In this document: in pieces, positions 1-6,641 of the stretch
How the letters are laid out: each line of letters starts with the position of its first letter
Position numbering within the stretch: the first letter of the stretch is position 1
Source: Acetatifactor sp.
GTDB taxonomy: Bacteria > Bacillota > Clostridia > Lachnospirales > Lachnospiraceae
NCBI GenBank assembly: GCA_016303085.1
Contig: JAEDMI010000051.1
Span: forward strand, 1-12,687
Length of the DNA stretch: 12,687 bases
Reading direction: 5' to 3'
The notes under the pieces: generated by a model
What the model was told of the DNA's origin: nothing
Database searches by the model: none
What the model saw: the letters and a program-made list of their open reading frames with translations, nothing else
Translations under genes and position numbers: made by a program

Positions 1-1507
1 TCAGCAGTTCCCTGTAAAGCGGCAGCTTCGCTTCATCATATTTTTCGGCAAACCGAAGCATGATTTCGTAACGGTAAACTCTTGCGGGACTGTTGGTGAC
101 ATATCCTTCTTCTCTGTAAAAGTCCGCCAGCTTCTCATACATCACAAAAGGACTTTCAAATGCCTGTTCTAAGACAGGAAGCGTCCCGGTAAACTGCCCG
201 CTGTTAAAGTACAGCTCCACCATCTCCTCAATCCCCTTCAGCCGCAATACTTTCTCATAGGGCAGCCACTTTGTGTAAAGCACCTCGTAGGGAGGCTTGT
301 CCAAGTAGCAGATGCCGTATTCCTCCGCTTTCTCCCACATTTCGGAACCCTTCAACACCTTCAGGAATCCCAGCTGCAGCTGCTCCGGTCTCATTCCGTA
401 TACCCTATCGAAGGAATGTCCGAAGCTCTCGTAATTTTCATAAGGCAATCCCGCAATCAAATCCAGATGGATGTGTATGTTTCTACCTTTTCGTATATCA
501 GCCACAATACTTTCCAGCTTTTCCACATTCATAACCCGCTGTATGACTTTCAACGTATGGGGATTCACCGTCTGTACCCCGATTTCCAACTGCGCCAGCC
601 CCGGGCGGAAGGAATTCAGCAACTCAATCTCCTCCGGCCGCAGAATGTCTGCCGAAATTTCAAAATGAAAATTTGTGACACCGTTGTCATTATCTCTTAT
701 ATACCGCCAGATTTCCATGGCATGCTCATGATTACAGTTAAAAGTTCTGTCCACAAACTTCACCTGTTTTACGCGGTTATCAAGGAAAAACTGAAGTTCT
801 GCTTTTACGACATTTGTGTCACGCAAACGCACTGATTTATCGATAGAGGACAGACAATAGCTACACCTGTAGGGACAGCCCCGACTCGACTCATAGTAGA
901 TAATCTTGTTCTCAAAGGGCGTTAAATCGCTATACAGAAAGGGAATATTACTCATATCAGTCAGTGCCCGCATGGGTGTATACCCGTCTTTCAGATACAG
1001 CCCAGGAATCTGCCGGATACTTTCTCCGATTATAGTATCCTGTATTGTCGCCCGGTCCGCCGTCTTTTCTGCTACCCGGCTTATCGGCTGCTCCGTCCTC
1101 TTTTCTGCTCTCTCTCGTTCCAGATAATATTCCGCCACCTCCCGAAAAGTGGCTTCCCCCTCTCCTATCATAATTCCGGTCAGCCGGGGAAACTCCTTCA
1201 TTATTCTGTCTGCATCATAGGACACCTCAGGTCCGCCCAGCCAAATATCCGTTTTCGGCAGAACCTTAGGCAGCTCCGCCAAAAGCTCCTGCACCAATGT
1301 CCAATTCCAGATATAGCAGGAAAAACCGATGACATTCGGCTTTCGGCTGTAAATATCCGCAAGAATATCCGTCATATACTGGTTGATGGTATACTCCGCC
1401 AGCTCCACATGTTCCCGTAAATCCTCCCCGGCATAAGCCCGCAGACTGTAAATCGCCGGGTTGGAATGTATATACTTTGCATTGATTGCCACCAACAAAA
1501 ATTTCAT
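1..1507 (-). CDS. B12-binding domain-containing radical SAM protein (3' end cut by window edge)
   Basis: The reading frame opens at an ATG at 1507-1505 (start MKFLLVAINAKYIHSNPAIY) and stays open to the left edge, about 502 codons, so the C-terminus is missing. Residues 1 to about 140 look like a cobalamin-binding Rossmann domain (GFSCYIWNW, then WLGGPEVSY and GIMIGEGE). The radical SAM core follows, with the 4Fe-4S motif CPYRCSYC at C211, C215 and C218. After it come FHFEISADIL, QLEIGVQTVNP and HLDLIAGLPYE, typical of the radical SAM TIM barrel. The C-terminal part resembles the DUF4080-type tail of this family. Family members do SAM- and cobalamin-dependent radical chemistry such as methylation, but the substrate cannot be told. 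The start abuts the preceding stop (TAGATG); the nearest SD-like AGAGG (1520-1524) is 12 nt away, so translation is probably coupled to the phosphoesterase. Confidence 0.9.
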   Translation of the reverse strand, partial: MKFLLVAINAKYIHSNPAIYSLRAYAGEDLREHVELAEYTINQYMTDILADIYSRKPNVIGFSCYIWNWTLVQELLAELPKVLPKTDIWLGGPEVSYDADRIMKEFPRLTGIMIGEGEATFREVAEYYLERERAEKRTEQPISRVAEKTADRATIQDTIIGESIRQIPGLYLKDGYTPMRALTDMSNIPFLYSDLTPFENKIIYYESSRGCPYRCSYCLSSIDKSVRLRDTNVVKAELQFFLDNRVKQVKFVDRTFNCNHEHAMEIWRYIRDNDNGVTNFHFEISADILRPEEIELLNSFRPGLAQLEIGVQTVNPHTLKVIQRVMNVEKLESIVADIRKGRNIHIHLDLIAGLPYENYESFGHSFDRVYGMRPEQLQLGFLKVLKGSEMWEKAEEYGICYLDKPPYEVLYTKWLPYEKVLRLKGIEEMVELYFNSGQFTGTLPVLEQAFESPFVMYEKLADFYREEGYVTNSPARVYRYEIMLRFAEKYDEAKLPLYRELL

Positions 1508-2377
1508 CTACAGCTCAAACCTCTCTTCCAACTGTTTCCATTCTTCCTCAGGCAGCTCCTCAAGAGAGCTTATTCCCTCTCTTTCTGCCTTCTCCTGCAT
1601 GGCAAGAATACAGCGTAAAAAATAGTTGACTCCCGTCACCAGACTCTTTTTGACCGCTTTATTCAGGGTCTTGCCCAGCTCGTCTATTCCGCTGGTCTGA
1701 AAATCCTTGAGAAATCCCTCCACATCATAATCGATTGATAAAAACTGCACATCCCAAGAGCCCGTTGTATCTCCCTTCTTTTCGCCCGTCAGTATGGCAA
1801 ACTGCGCTTTTCTTCCCACACCGTCAATTGCTAATCCCAAAGAACCCGGATTGATATAGGTTCCGCCGTTCCCAATCGCAATCTCCTGACAATGACTGTG
1901 CCCACCCAAGAGATAAGGATAGGGCATATGCGCCAGAATCTGCTCCCGCAATTCTCTGTCCTCCTGCATATTTCCCCGGACAATTCCGGGTGTGCCGTGA
2001 CAGATGTACAGCGGTGAACCCCCTTCTATTGTCAGCTCTCTCTCCGTGGGCAGGGAAGCAAAAAAGTTCAGATCCATTTCTGTCATATGCTGCAGGGTGT
2101 AATACAACACACCATTTGCGGAAGAAGGCTTCCAGCCCTGCCTGTTGTCCCGATTGTTCAGCAGATAATCCTCCCTGTTGCCCCGAAGCAGATAACAGGT
2201 ATATTTTTCCATCATATGACACAACAGCGCCATGGTTTTCTCCGGATAGGGAGAGTCTGTCACATAATCTCCCAGACAGATAATACCGTCAACGGGATAC
2301 TCCTCAATATAACGTAAAAAAGCCTCCAACGCCTTATAGTTGCCGTGAATATCGCTTGCCAGTGCATATCTTGCCAT
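1508..2377 (-). CDS. Calcineurin-like metallophosphoesterase, YfcE-like
   Basis: A 289-residue cytosolic protein with the complete metal-binding set of calcineurin-like phosphoesterases. D9 and H11 lie in SDIHGN, D37 in LGDYV, N67 in RGNRE, H127 in CHGTP, and H160 and H162 in GGHSH. A NPGSLG motif follows, as in YfcE/MJ0936-like single-domain enzymes. The core ends near residue 220; the remaining 70 or so residues are charged and probably helical (for example SLEELPEEEWKQLEERFEL). The family hydrolyses phosphodiesters or phosphomonoesters with two metal ions; the substrate here is unknown. The ATG is preceded by GGAGG (plus-strand 2385-2389) at good spacing. It lies after a hairpin following galT and directly abuts the radical SAM gene, suggesting a two-gene unit. 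No signal peptide or membrane segment is visible. Confidence 0.9.
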   Translation of the reverse strand: MARYALASDIHGNYKALEAFLRYIEEYPVDGIICLGDYVTDSPYPEKTMALLCHMMEKYTCYLLRGNREDYLLNNRDNRQGWKPSSANGVLYYTLQHMTEMDLNFFASLPTERELTIEGGSPLYICHGTPGIVRGNMQEDRELREQILAHMPYPYLLGGHSHCQEIAIGNGGTYINPGSLGLAIDGVGRKAQFAILTGEKKGDTTGSWDVQFLSIDYDVEGFLKDFQTSGIDELGKTLNKAVKKSLVTGVNYFLRCILAMQEKAEREGISSLEELPEEEWKQLEERFEL

Positions 2378-2384
2378 CTGTCTT

Positions 2385-2389
2385 CCTCC
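2385..2389 (-). promoter_or_regulatory. Ribosome binding site of the metallophosphoesterase
   Basis: GGAGG on the minus strand, 7 nt before the ATG. It lies immediately beyond the T-tract of the upstream hairpin, so hairpin and SD almost touch. Confidence 0.75.
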
Positions 2390-2422
2390 AAAAAGAAAAG
2401 CAGCGATAAATTCGCTACTTTT
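2390..2422 (-). terminator. Rho-independent terminator-like hairpin after galT
   Basis: On the minus strand AAAAGTAGCG (2422-2413) pairs with CGCTGCTTTT (2405-2396) over ten positions, one a G.U pair, around a 7-nt loop. CTTTTT follows. It lies in the 71-nt gap after the galT stop and just before the phosphoesterase SD. Only the inner half of the stem is GC-containing, so termination may be partial and some gal transcripts may read through. Confidence 0.55.
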
Positions 2423-2448
2423 CCGCAGATTCTTTATCTAACTACAGC

Positions 2449-3957
2449 TTACAGACTCCCGATGAATCTGTCAAATGCTTTCATACCTTCCTCCGTGCGC
2501 TTGTAAACGCCGGAATCCTCCAATACCTCCATAAATACCAAGCCGATTTCCTTCTCGATGATTCCGTCAATGTTGGATGCGTCTATCTTTTCATACTTCG
2601 GCAGGAATTCTTCCACCCAATCCGCATGCTTTGCCAGTTCTTCACTGCTTCGCAAATCCTTACCTGCAAGGATGGCTTCCTTCAAATCTGCCATCTCACC
2701 CTTCAGACGGGCGGGCAGCACCGCAAGCCCCATAACCTCAATAAGACCGATGTTCTCCTTCTTGATATGGTGGAGCTTTGCATGGGGATGATATACCCCC
2801 AAAGGATGTTCCTCTGTAGTAATATTGTTGCGCAATACCAGGTCAAGTTCGAAATTATCTCCCCGCTTTCTGGCGATGGGGGTGATGGTATTGTGAGGCT
2901 CATTGTCTGTATATGCGTAAATAAATGCTGCCTCATCGGTATATCCCCGCCACTTCTCCAAAATCACATCGGCAAGGGCGATGATACGGTCTGTCTCCCT
3001 GCCGCTTAAACGAATGACGGACATGGGCCAGTTTACAATACCTGCTGCCACATCTTCAAAGCCCTTTACGGTAAAGGTTCTCTCAACAGGTGCCTTCGCC
3101 ATGGCAAACTCATAATGACCGCCCTGGAAATGGTCGTGGCTTAGAATAGAGCCGCCTACGATAGGCAAATCCGCGTTGGAACCCACAAAATAGTGGGGAA
3201 ACTGTTTTACAAAGTCAAAGAGCTTACAGAAAGTAGCGTGCTCAATTTTCATGGGCACATGCTGCGAATTAAATACAATGCAGTGCTCATTATAGTAAAC
3301 ATAGGGTGAGTACTGAAACCCCCATCGGCTTCCGTTGATGGTCACCGGAATAATGCGGTGATTCTGTCTCGCCGGATGATTTACTCTGCCCGCATAGCCT
3401 TCATTTTCACGACAAAGCAGACATTTGGGATAACCGGACTGCTTCGCGTTTCTCGCTGCGGCAATTGCCTTGGGATCCTTCTCCGGCTTTGAGAGATTGA
3501 TTGTGATATCCAGGTCACCGTACTTTGTGGAAACAACCCACTTCATATCCTTGCAGACACGGTATCTCCTGATATAATCAGAATCACGGCTCAGCTTGTA
3601 ATAATAATCTGTGGCCGCCTCCGGCGACTCCTGCTCATACAACTTACGAAACTTTCCGATAACCTCACTGGGCCTTGGCATAAGCATACTCATGATTTTT
3701 GTATCAAAAAGATCTCGATAAGTTACAGTGTTCTCTGCCATCAGCCCTTTTTCATACGCATAGTCACACATGCTGCCCAAAACCTTCTCCAGCTCAGACT
3801 CCTCCATGGAGAACTCCTCATCCGAATCCTCAAGCTCGTCCAGACCGAAGAGCTCCAGAAGTCTGTTCGTAGTAAAAATCACATCTTCTTCCGGTACAAG
3901 TCCTGTCTTTACTCCATAAGACACCAGCTTTCTGATATCAGACTGTATTTTATCCAT
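2449..3957 (-). CDS. galT: UTP--hexose-1-phosphate uridylyltransferase (class II GalT)
   Basis: A 502-residue cytosolic enzyme of the Leloir pathway. It transfers UMP from UDP-glucose to galactose-1-phosphate, giving UDP-galactose and glucose-1-phosphate. Length and sequence fit the class II, Firmicutes-type family, which is longer than the roughly 350-residue E. coli class I enzyme. Diagnostic stretches are PKCLLCRENEGYAGR, INGSRWGFQYSPY and the catalytic-region motif GGSILSHDHFQGG with H274, D275 and H276. Near the C-terminal half are PHNTITPIARK and a YHPHAKLHHIKKENIGLIEV stretch typical of this class. It lies 83 nt downstream of galK on the same strand, so the two are probably co-transcribed; a weak TTGCTG-N16-TATACT in the gap could be a secondary promoter. 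A purine-rich AGGGAGAGG lies before the ATG. A terminator-like hairpin follows the stop. Confidence 0.95.
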   Translation of the reverse strand: MDKIQSDIRKLVSYGVKTGLVPEEDVIFTTNRLLELFGLDELEDSDEEFSMEESELEKVLGSMCDYAYEKGLMAENTVTYRDLFDTKIMSMLMPRPSEVIGKFRKLYEQESPEAATDYYYKLSRDSDYIRRYRVCKDMKWVVSTKYGDLDITINLSKPEKDPKAIAAARNAKQSGYPKCLLCRENEGYAGRVNHPARQNHRIIPVTINGSRWGFQYSPYVYYNEHCIVFNSQHVPMKIEHATFCKLFDFVKQFPHYFVGSNADLPIVGGSILSHDHFQGGHYEFAMAKAPVERTFTVKGFEDVAAGIVNWPMSVIRLSGRETDRIIALADVILEKWRGYTDEAAFIYAYTDNEPHNTITPIARKRGDNFELDLVLRNNITTEEHPLGVYHPHAKLHHIKKENIGLIEVMGLAVLPARLKGEMADLKEAILAGKDLRSSEELAKHADWVEEFLPKYEKIDASNIDGIIEKEIGLVFMEVLEDSGVYKRTEEGMKAFDRFIGSL

Positions 3958-4040
3958 TTTCCAATCCTCTCCCTAATCAAGTATACCGTCCTGAAATTAC
4001 TCAGCAAGATGTAACAGTTCAGTCCTCAAGAGTATTCACA

Positions 4041-5204
4041 TTACAGAATACAGGGGCCGTCTCCGACTTCCACCACATAAAAGTCTGCCGCATAGCCGAT
4101 TTTACTCTTGTAGGCTGCACCAACCTTTTCGATAAAAGTATCAATAGCTTCGTCCTTTACGATACTTACCGTACAGCCGCCAAAGCCTGCTCCTGTCATT
4201 CTGGAACCGATAACACCTTCTAACTTCCATGCTTCTTCCACAAGAGTATCCAGCTCAATACCGGTCACTTCATAATCATCACGAAGTGATACGTGGGACG
4301 CATTCATCAGTCGACCGAACTCTGCCACATCGTTTGCTTTCAAGGCTCGGACGGCACGAATGGTACGCTGATTCTCATACACTGCATGCTTTGCACGCCT
4401 TCTGCGCACATCACTCTTAATGATGGATGCAAATTTTTCAAAAGTATTCTCATCCAAATCGCCCAGACTGTTAATTTTCACCACCTGCTGAAGTTCAGCC
4501 AGCGCTGTCTCACACTCACTGCGGCGCTCATTATATTTGGAATCACCCAGTCCGCGCTTCTTGTTGCTGCAGGCAATTACAATCTTCGCACCTTCCAGTA
4601 CAATAGGGGCATATTCATAGGACAAATCTGCCGTATCCAAAAAAATCGCATTGTTCTTTTTGCCCATGGAGATGGCAAACTGATCCATAATACCGCAGTT
4701 TACTTTGTTAAAATGATTCTCGGAATACTGTCCAATCAGAGCCAAATCCTGATTAGTCACATCAAATCCGAAGAAATCCCGCAGGATAAACCCTGTCAGC
4801 ACTTCAACAGAAGCAGAGGAAGAAAGTCCGGAACCGTTGGGAATATTGCCATTCAGCAGTAAATCCATACCGCAGGGAACCTTCATTCCCCTTTCGCCAA
4901 ATGCCCACATCACCCCCTTGGGATAATTTGTCCAATCCGCTTCTTTGGAAGGAACCAAATCCTCCAGCGAGGACTCAATAACCCCCAGTTTCTCAAAATT
5001 CATGGAGTAAAAACGCAGCTTGTTGTCATTTCTTTTCCTCGCCACGCCATAAGTACCGATTGTCAATGCACAGGGAAATACATGGCCTCCGTTATAATCT
5101 GTATGCTCACCAATCAGGTTGACACGCCCGGGAGCAAAATATGCCTTTGTATCCTTGCTGTCTCCGAATACTTCTTCAAATTTCTTTAAAATCAATTCTT
5201 TCAT
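4041..5204 (-). CDS. galK: Galactokinase
   Basis: A 387-residue GHMP-family kinase that phosphorylates alpha-D-galactose to galactose-1-phosphate with ATP, in the cytosol. The galactokinase signature GRVNLIGEHTDYNGG spans 26-40, including R27 (catalytic arginine by family analogy). The ATP-binding GHMP loop PNGSGLSSSAS is at 122-132. D174 in NCGIMDQF is the expected catalytic base. The C-terminal GHMP motif RMTGAGFGGCTVSIV lies near 340-354. I chose the ATG at 5204-5202 because AGGAG (plus 5211-5215) sits 6 nt upstream and the protein then begins MKELILKKFEEVFG, as in family members. The frame stays open a further 30 codons to a GTG at 5294, but that extension has no homology-like features and runs through the putative promoter. 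First gene of the galK-galT unit. Confidence 0.95.
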   Translation of the reverse strand: MKELILKKFEEVFGDSKDTKAYFAPGRVNLIGEHTDYNGGHVFPCALTIGTYGVARKRNDNKLRFYSMNFEKLGVIESSLEDLVPSKEADWTNYPKGVMWAFGERGMKVPCGMDLLLNGNIPNGSGLSSSASVEVLTGFILRDFFGFDVTNQDLALIGQYSENHFNKVNCGIMDQFAISMGKKNNAIFLDTADLSYEYAPIVLEGAKIVIACSNKKRGLGDSKYNERRSECETALAELQQVVKINSLGDLDENTFEKFASIIKSDVRRRRAKHAVYENQRTIRAVRALKANDVAEFGRLMNASHVSLRDDYEVTGIELDTLVEEAWKLEGVIGSRMTGAGFGGCTVSIVKDEAIDTFIEKVGAAYKSKIGYAADFYVVEVGDGPCIL

Positions 5205-5237
5205 TTTACACTCCTGTCTCCGCGACAGCTGCCGCAG

Positions 5238-5263
5238 TATGTTCACGTATGTTCTTATGTTTC
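5238..5263. repeat. Helically phased direct repeat TATGTTC upstream of galK
   Basis: TATGTTC occurs at 5238-5244 and again at 5248-5254, exactly one helical turn apart. A looser copy, TATGTTTC, follows at 5256-5263. On the galK strand this reads GAACATA. It would lie just downstream of the proposed galK transcription start, so it could be an operator half-site array or chance; no regulator is encoded in the window. Confidence 0.35.
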
Positions 5264-5264
5264 C

Positions 5265-5293
5265 AATATACAAAAATACCAAATAGATTACCA
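5265..5293 (-). promoter_or_regulatory. Candidate galK promoter
   Basis: On the minus strand TGGTAA (5293-5288) is followed after 17 nt by TATATT (5270-5265). The -10 is good (5 of 6) but the -35 is poor (3 of 6), as expected for an activator- or repressor-controlled promoter. The -35 falls in the centre of the palindrome at 5280-5303. The predicted leader is about 50 nt. Confidence 0.35.
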
Positions 5294-5303
5294 CATCTAT
5301 TTG
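5280..5303. promoter_or_regulatory. Perfect 9-bp palindrome, candidate gal operator
   Basis: CAAATAGAT (5280-5288) and ATCTATTTG (5295-5303) are exact inverted copies separated by TACCAC. The size and symmetry suit a dimeric regulator, and the site overlaps the candidate galK -35. On the plus strand it is followed by TTTTTT, so it could also act as a weak terminator, but no plus-strand gene precedes it. Operator is the preferred reading. Confidence 0.45.
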
Positions 5304-5364
5304 TTTTTTGAAGCTGTCAAAATGTTAAATTTCTGCTTACAATACTGATTCAAATATTTTTATA

Positions 5365-5393
5365 TTGACATTATATATATGGTATAATATTAT
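5365..5393 (+). promoter_or_regulatory. SigA-type promoter of the Rpn-family gene
   Basis: A perfect -35 TTGACA (5365-5370) is followed after 17 nt by TATTAT (5388-5393). An alternative, overlapping extended -10, TGGTATAAT, lies at 5380-5388. Either gives a leader of roughly 125-130 nt before the ATG at 5524. Confidence 0.6.
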
Positions 5394-5446
5394 AAACATA
5401 TCAAGAGTAATCAATGATACGTGCATTCAGCACATTCAGGCATCTT

Positions 5447-5481
5447 CTGCCACTTTACTCAACGATTCATTATAGTGGCAG
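5447..5481 (+). other. Leader hairpin 1 of the Rpn-family gene
   Basis: CTGCCACT (5447-5454) and AGTGGCAG (5474-5481) pair perfectly over 8 bp around a 19-nt loop in the untranslated leader. No T-tract follows, so it is not an obvious terminator. Confidence 0.4.
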
Positions 5482-5486
5482 GGCCT

Positions 5487-5522
5487 GTAACCATGAGCAT
5501 TCCCTGTCAAAAGGGAGGTTAC
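5487..5522 (+). promoter_or_regulatory. Leader hairpin 2 occluding the Shine-Dalgarno
   Basis: The continuous 3' side GGGAGGTTAC (5513-5522) contains most of the SD (AGGGAGG, 5512-5518). It can pair with TCCC (5501-5504) and then GTAACC (5487-5492), with an 8-nt bulge (5493-5500) on the 5' side. This would hide the ribosome binding site just before the ATG at 5524. Confidence 0.45.
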
Positions 5523-5523
5523 C

Positions 5524-6489
5524 ATGGGAAAAATGAACACGGCAATGTGTAGCTTTCTAAGCAGCACAATCAGATTTGCGGACTTTTTTAATGGCGTTCT
5601 TTTTCAGGGAAGAGAAATCATTCAGGCTTCCGATTTACAGACAGCGTCGGAACAATATTCCGAGACAGAGTGTATAACTTCTCAAAGCTTCCGGGATATC
5701 AAAATGTACATGGGCAGCGGCGAGACCTTAAGAGTTCTTGCTTTGGAAAACCAAAACAGTGTAGATTACACACTGCCCTATCGCTGTATGCAATATGATG
5801 CAATGGAATACGGCAGACAACTAAAGGAGCTGAAACAGTATAACAATAAAAAGAAACTTCTTCATACTTCCGCAGAATGGCTTTGCGGCATCAGCAAAAA
5901 CGACCGACTGGCTCCCGTATACACGTTATGTCTATACCATGGAGAAGACCCTTGGGACGGCCCCCTTACCCTGCGGGATATGATGCGATTTGACAGCGAC
6001 CGGGAAAATCTGCAACAATATTTTGCAGATTACCCCTTGCGTCTTTACTGCGTCAACGCTCATACAGATTTTAGCTGCTTTCATACAGAACTCAGGGAGG
6101 TATTTACAGCGTTAAACTGCCGAAAAGAAAAATCGAAGCTGTTTTCAACCGTAAATAATGATACAGCCTTTCAAAAGCTCAATCATGAGACCGTCAAGGT
6201 ATTATCTGTTTTACTAAACACACCTACGTTATGGACAGAAAGGGAAAAGTTTATGAATATCAATCAGGGAGAGGAGGAGTACAATATGTGTCAGGCATTA
6301 CAGGAATTATACGAGGATGGAAGAAATGAAGGGTTGAGTCAGGGGTTGAGTCAAGGTGTAGACTTGATGAATCTCTTGGTACAAAAGCTCCTGACAAACA
6401 ATCAATTGGATGATTTGAAGAAAGCCGTAGCTGACCCTGCATTCCGGGATGAGTTGATGGAAAAATATCACATAAAAACGAATTTTTAG
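5524..6489 (+). CDS. Rpn family recombination-promoting nuclease / PD-(D/E)XK putative transposase-like protein
   Basis: A 321-residue protein of the Rpn (transposase_31-like) PD-(D/E)XK group. The N-terminus has RFADFFNGVLFQGREIIQ, typical of this family in Lachnospiraceae. Next is the core signature LALENQNSVDYTLPYRCMQY (about 76-95), where E-x-Q corresponds to the nuclease E-x-K/Q motif. Then comes LAPVYTLCLYHGEDPWDGP (about 134-152), a strongly conserved family block. The C-terminus has the usual Gly/Gln stretch EGLSQGLSQG and a helical tail. Relatives in E. coli (RpnA-E) are DNA endonucleases that promote RecA-independent recombination; many family members are probably domesticated or defence-related, so the role here is uncertain. 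The SD AGGGAGG ends 5 nt before the ATG. It is a single gene with its own promoter, converging on the glycosylation operon. Confidence 0.85.
   Translation: MGKMNTAMCSFLSSTIRFADFFNGVLFQGREIIQASDLQTASEQYSETECITSQSFRDIKMYMGSGETLRVLALENQNSVDYTLPYRCMQYDAMEYGRQLKELKQYNNKKKLLHTSAEWLCGISKNDRLAPVYTLCLYHGEDPWDGPLTLRDMMRFDSDRENLQQYFADYPLRLYCVNAHTDFSCFHTELREVFTALNCRKEKSKLFSTVNNDTAFQKLNHETVKVLSVLLNTPTLWTEREKFMNINQGEEEYNMCQALQELYEDGRNEGLSQGLSQGVDLMNLLVQKLLTNNQLDDLKKAVADPAFRDELMEKYHIKTNF
6331..6354 (+). repeat. 12-bp tandem duplication in the Rpn-family gene
   Basis: GGGTTGAGTCAG (6331-6342) is followed directly by GGGTTGAGTCAA (6343-6354), encoding GLSQ twice. One copy keeps the frame, so copy number could vary by 4 residues without breaking the protein. 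Confidence 0.7.
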
Positions 6490-6586
6490 ATTATACAGTC
6501 CGGATTATTCTGAGACAGGAGCACAGTATATAGAGCAAAGTCTCGACCGGAAAGAAGTTTATGAAATCAAAGCGGAAAGTTTGACA

Positions 6587-6618
6587 GGGAAGGGAGAAAG
6601 TGATGTTTCTCCCTTCCC
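6587..6618. terminator. Bidirectional terminator between convergent genes
   Basis: GGGAAGGGAGAAA (6587-6599) and TTTCTCCCTTCCC (6606-6618) form a perfect 13-bp stem around GTGATG. It lies between the stop of the Rpn-family gene (6489) and the stop of the minus-strand transferase (6642). The T-tracts on both sides are weak (TTAAT on plus, TGTCAAA on minus). Stability comes from the long stem, which is symmetric and can serve both directions. Confidence 0.65.
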
Positions 6619-6641
6619 TTAATAAAGGACTCACAATAATC

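Larger units (their letters stand above)
5205..5523. other. Divergent intergenic region between galK and the Rpn-family gene
   Basis: The only stretch over 300 bases without a gene. From left to right it holds the galK SD (5211-5215), a phased TATGTTC repeat (5238-5263), a candidate galK -10 (5265-5270), a perfect palindrome (5280-5303), a plus-strand promoter (5365-5393) and a structured leader (5447-5522) for the plus-strand gene. The central part, about 5265-5400, is very AT-rich. No small ORF with a convincing SD was seen. Confidence 0.6.

Noticed and set aside
416..835. A plus-strand open frame of 139 aa opposite the radical SAM gene
   Set aside because: The minus strand carries an uninterrupted protein with the CPYRCSYC motif across this stretch; the plus frame is its shadow.
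4293..4862. A 189-aa plus-strand open frame inside galK
   Set aside because: It lies antisense to a gene with full galactokinase motifs, has no recognisable protein pattern, and is a reading-frame shadow.
5205..5294. A 30-codon N-terminal extension of galactokinase from a GTG at 5294
   Set aside because: The added residues resemble no part of galactokinase, run through the palindrome and candidate promoter, and lack an SD; the ATG at 5204 has AGGAG at 6 nt and the usual N-terminus.
5280..5309. The palindrome plus T6 as a plus-strand terminator
   Set aside because: The stem is AT-rich and no plus-strand gene lies upstream; an operator role in front of galK fits the position better, though this is not excluded.
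5524..6489. An insertion sequence or transposon around the Rpn-family gene
   Set aside because: No flanking terminal inverted repeats or target-site duplications were seen, and the gene has its own ordinary promoter and a terminator; Rpn-family genes are usually stand-alone.
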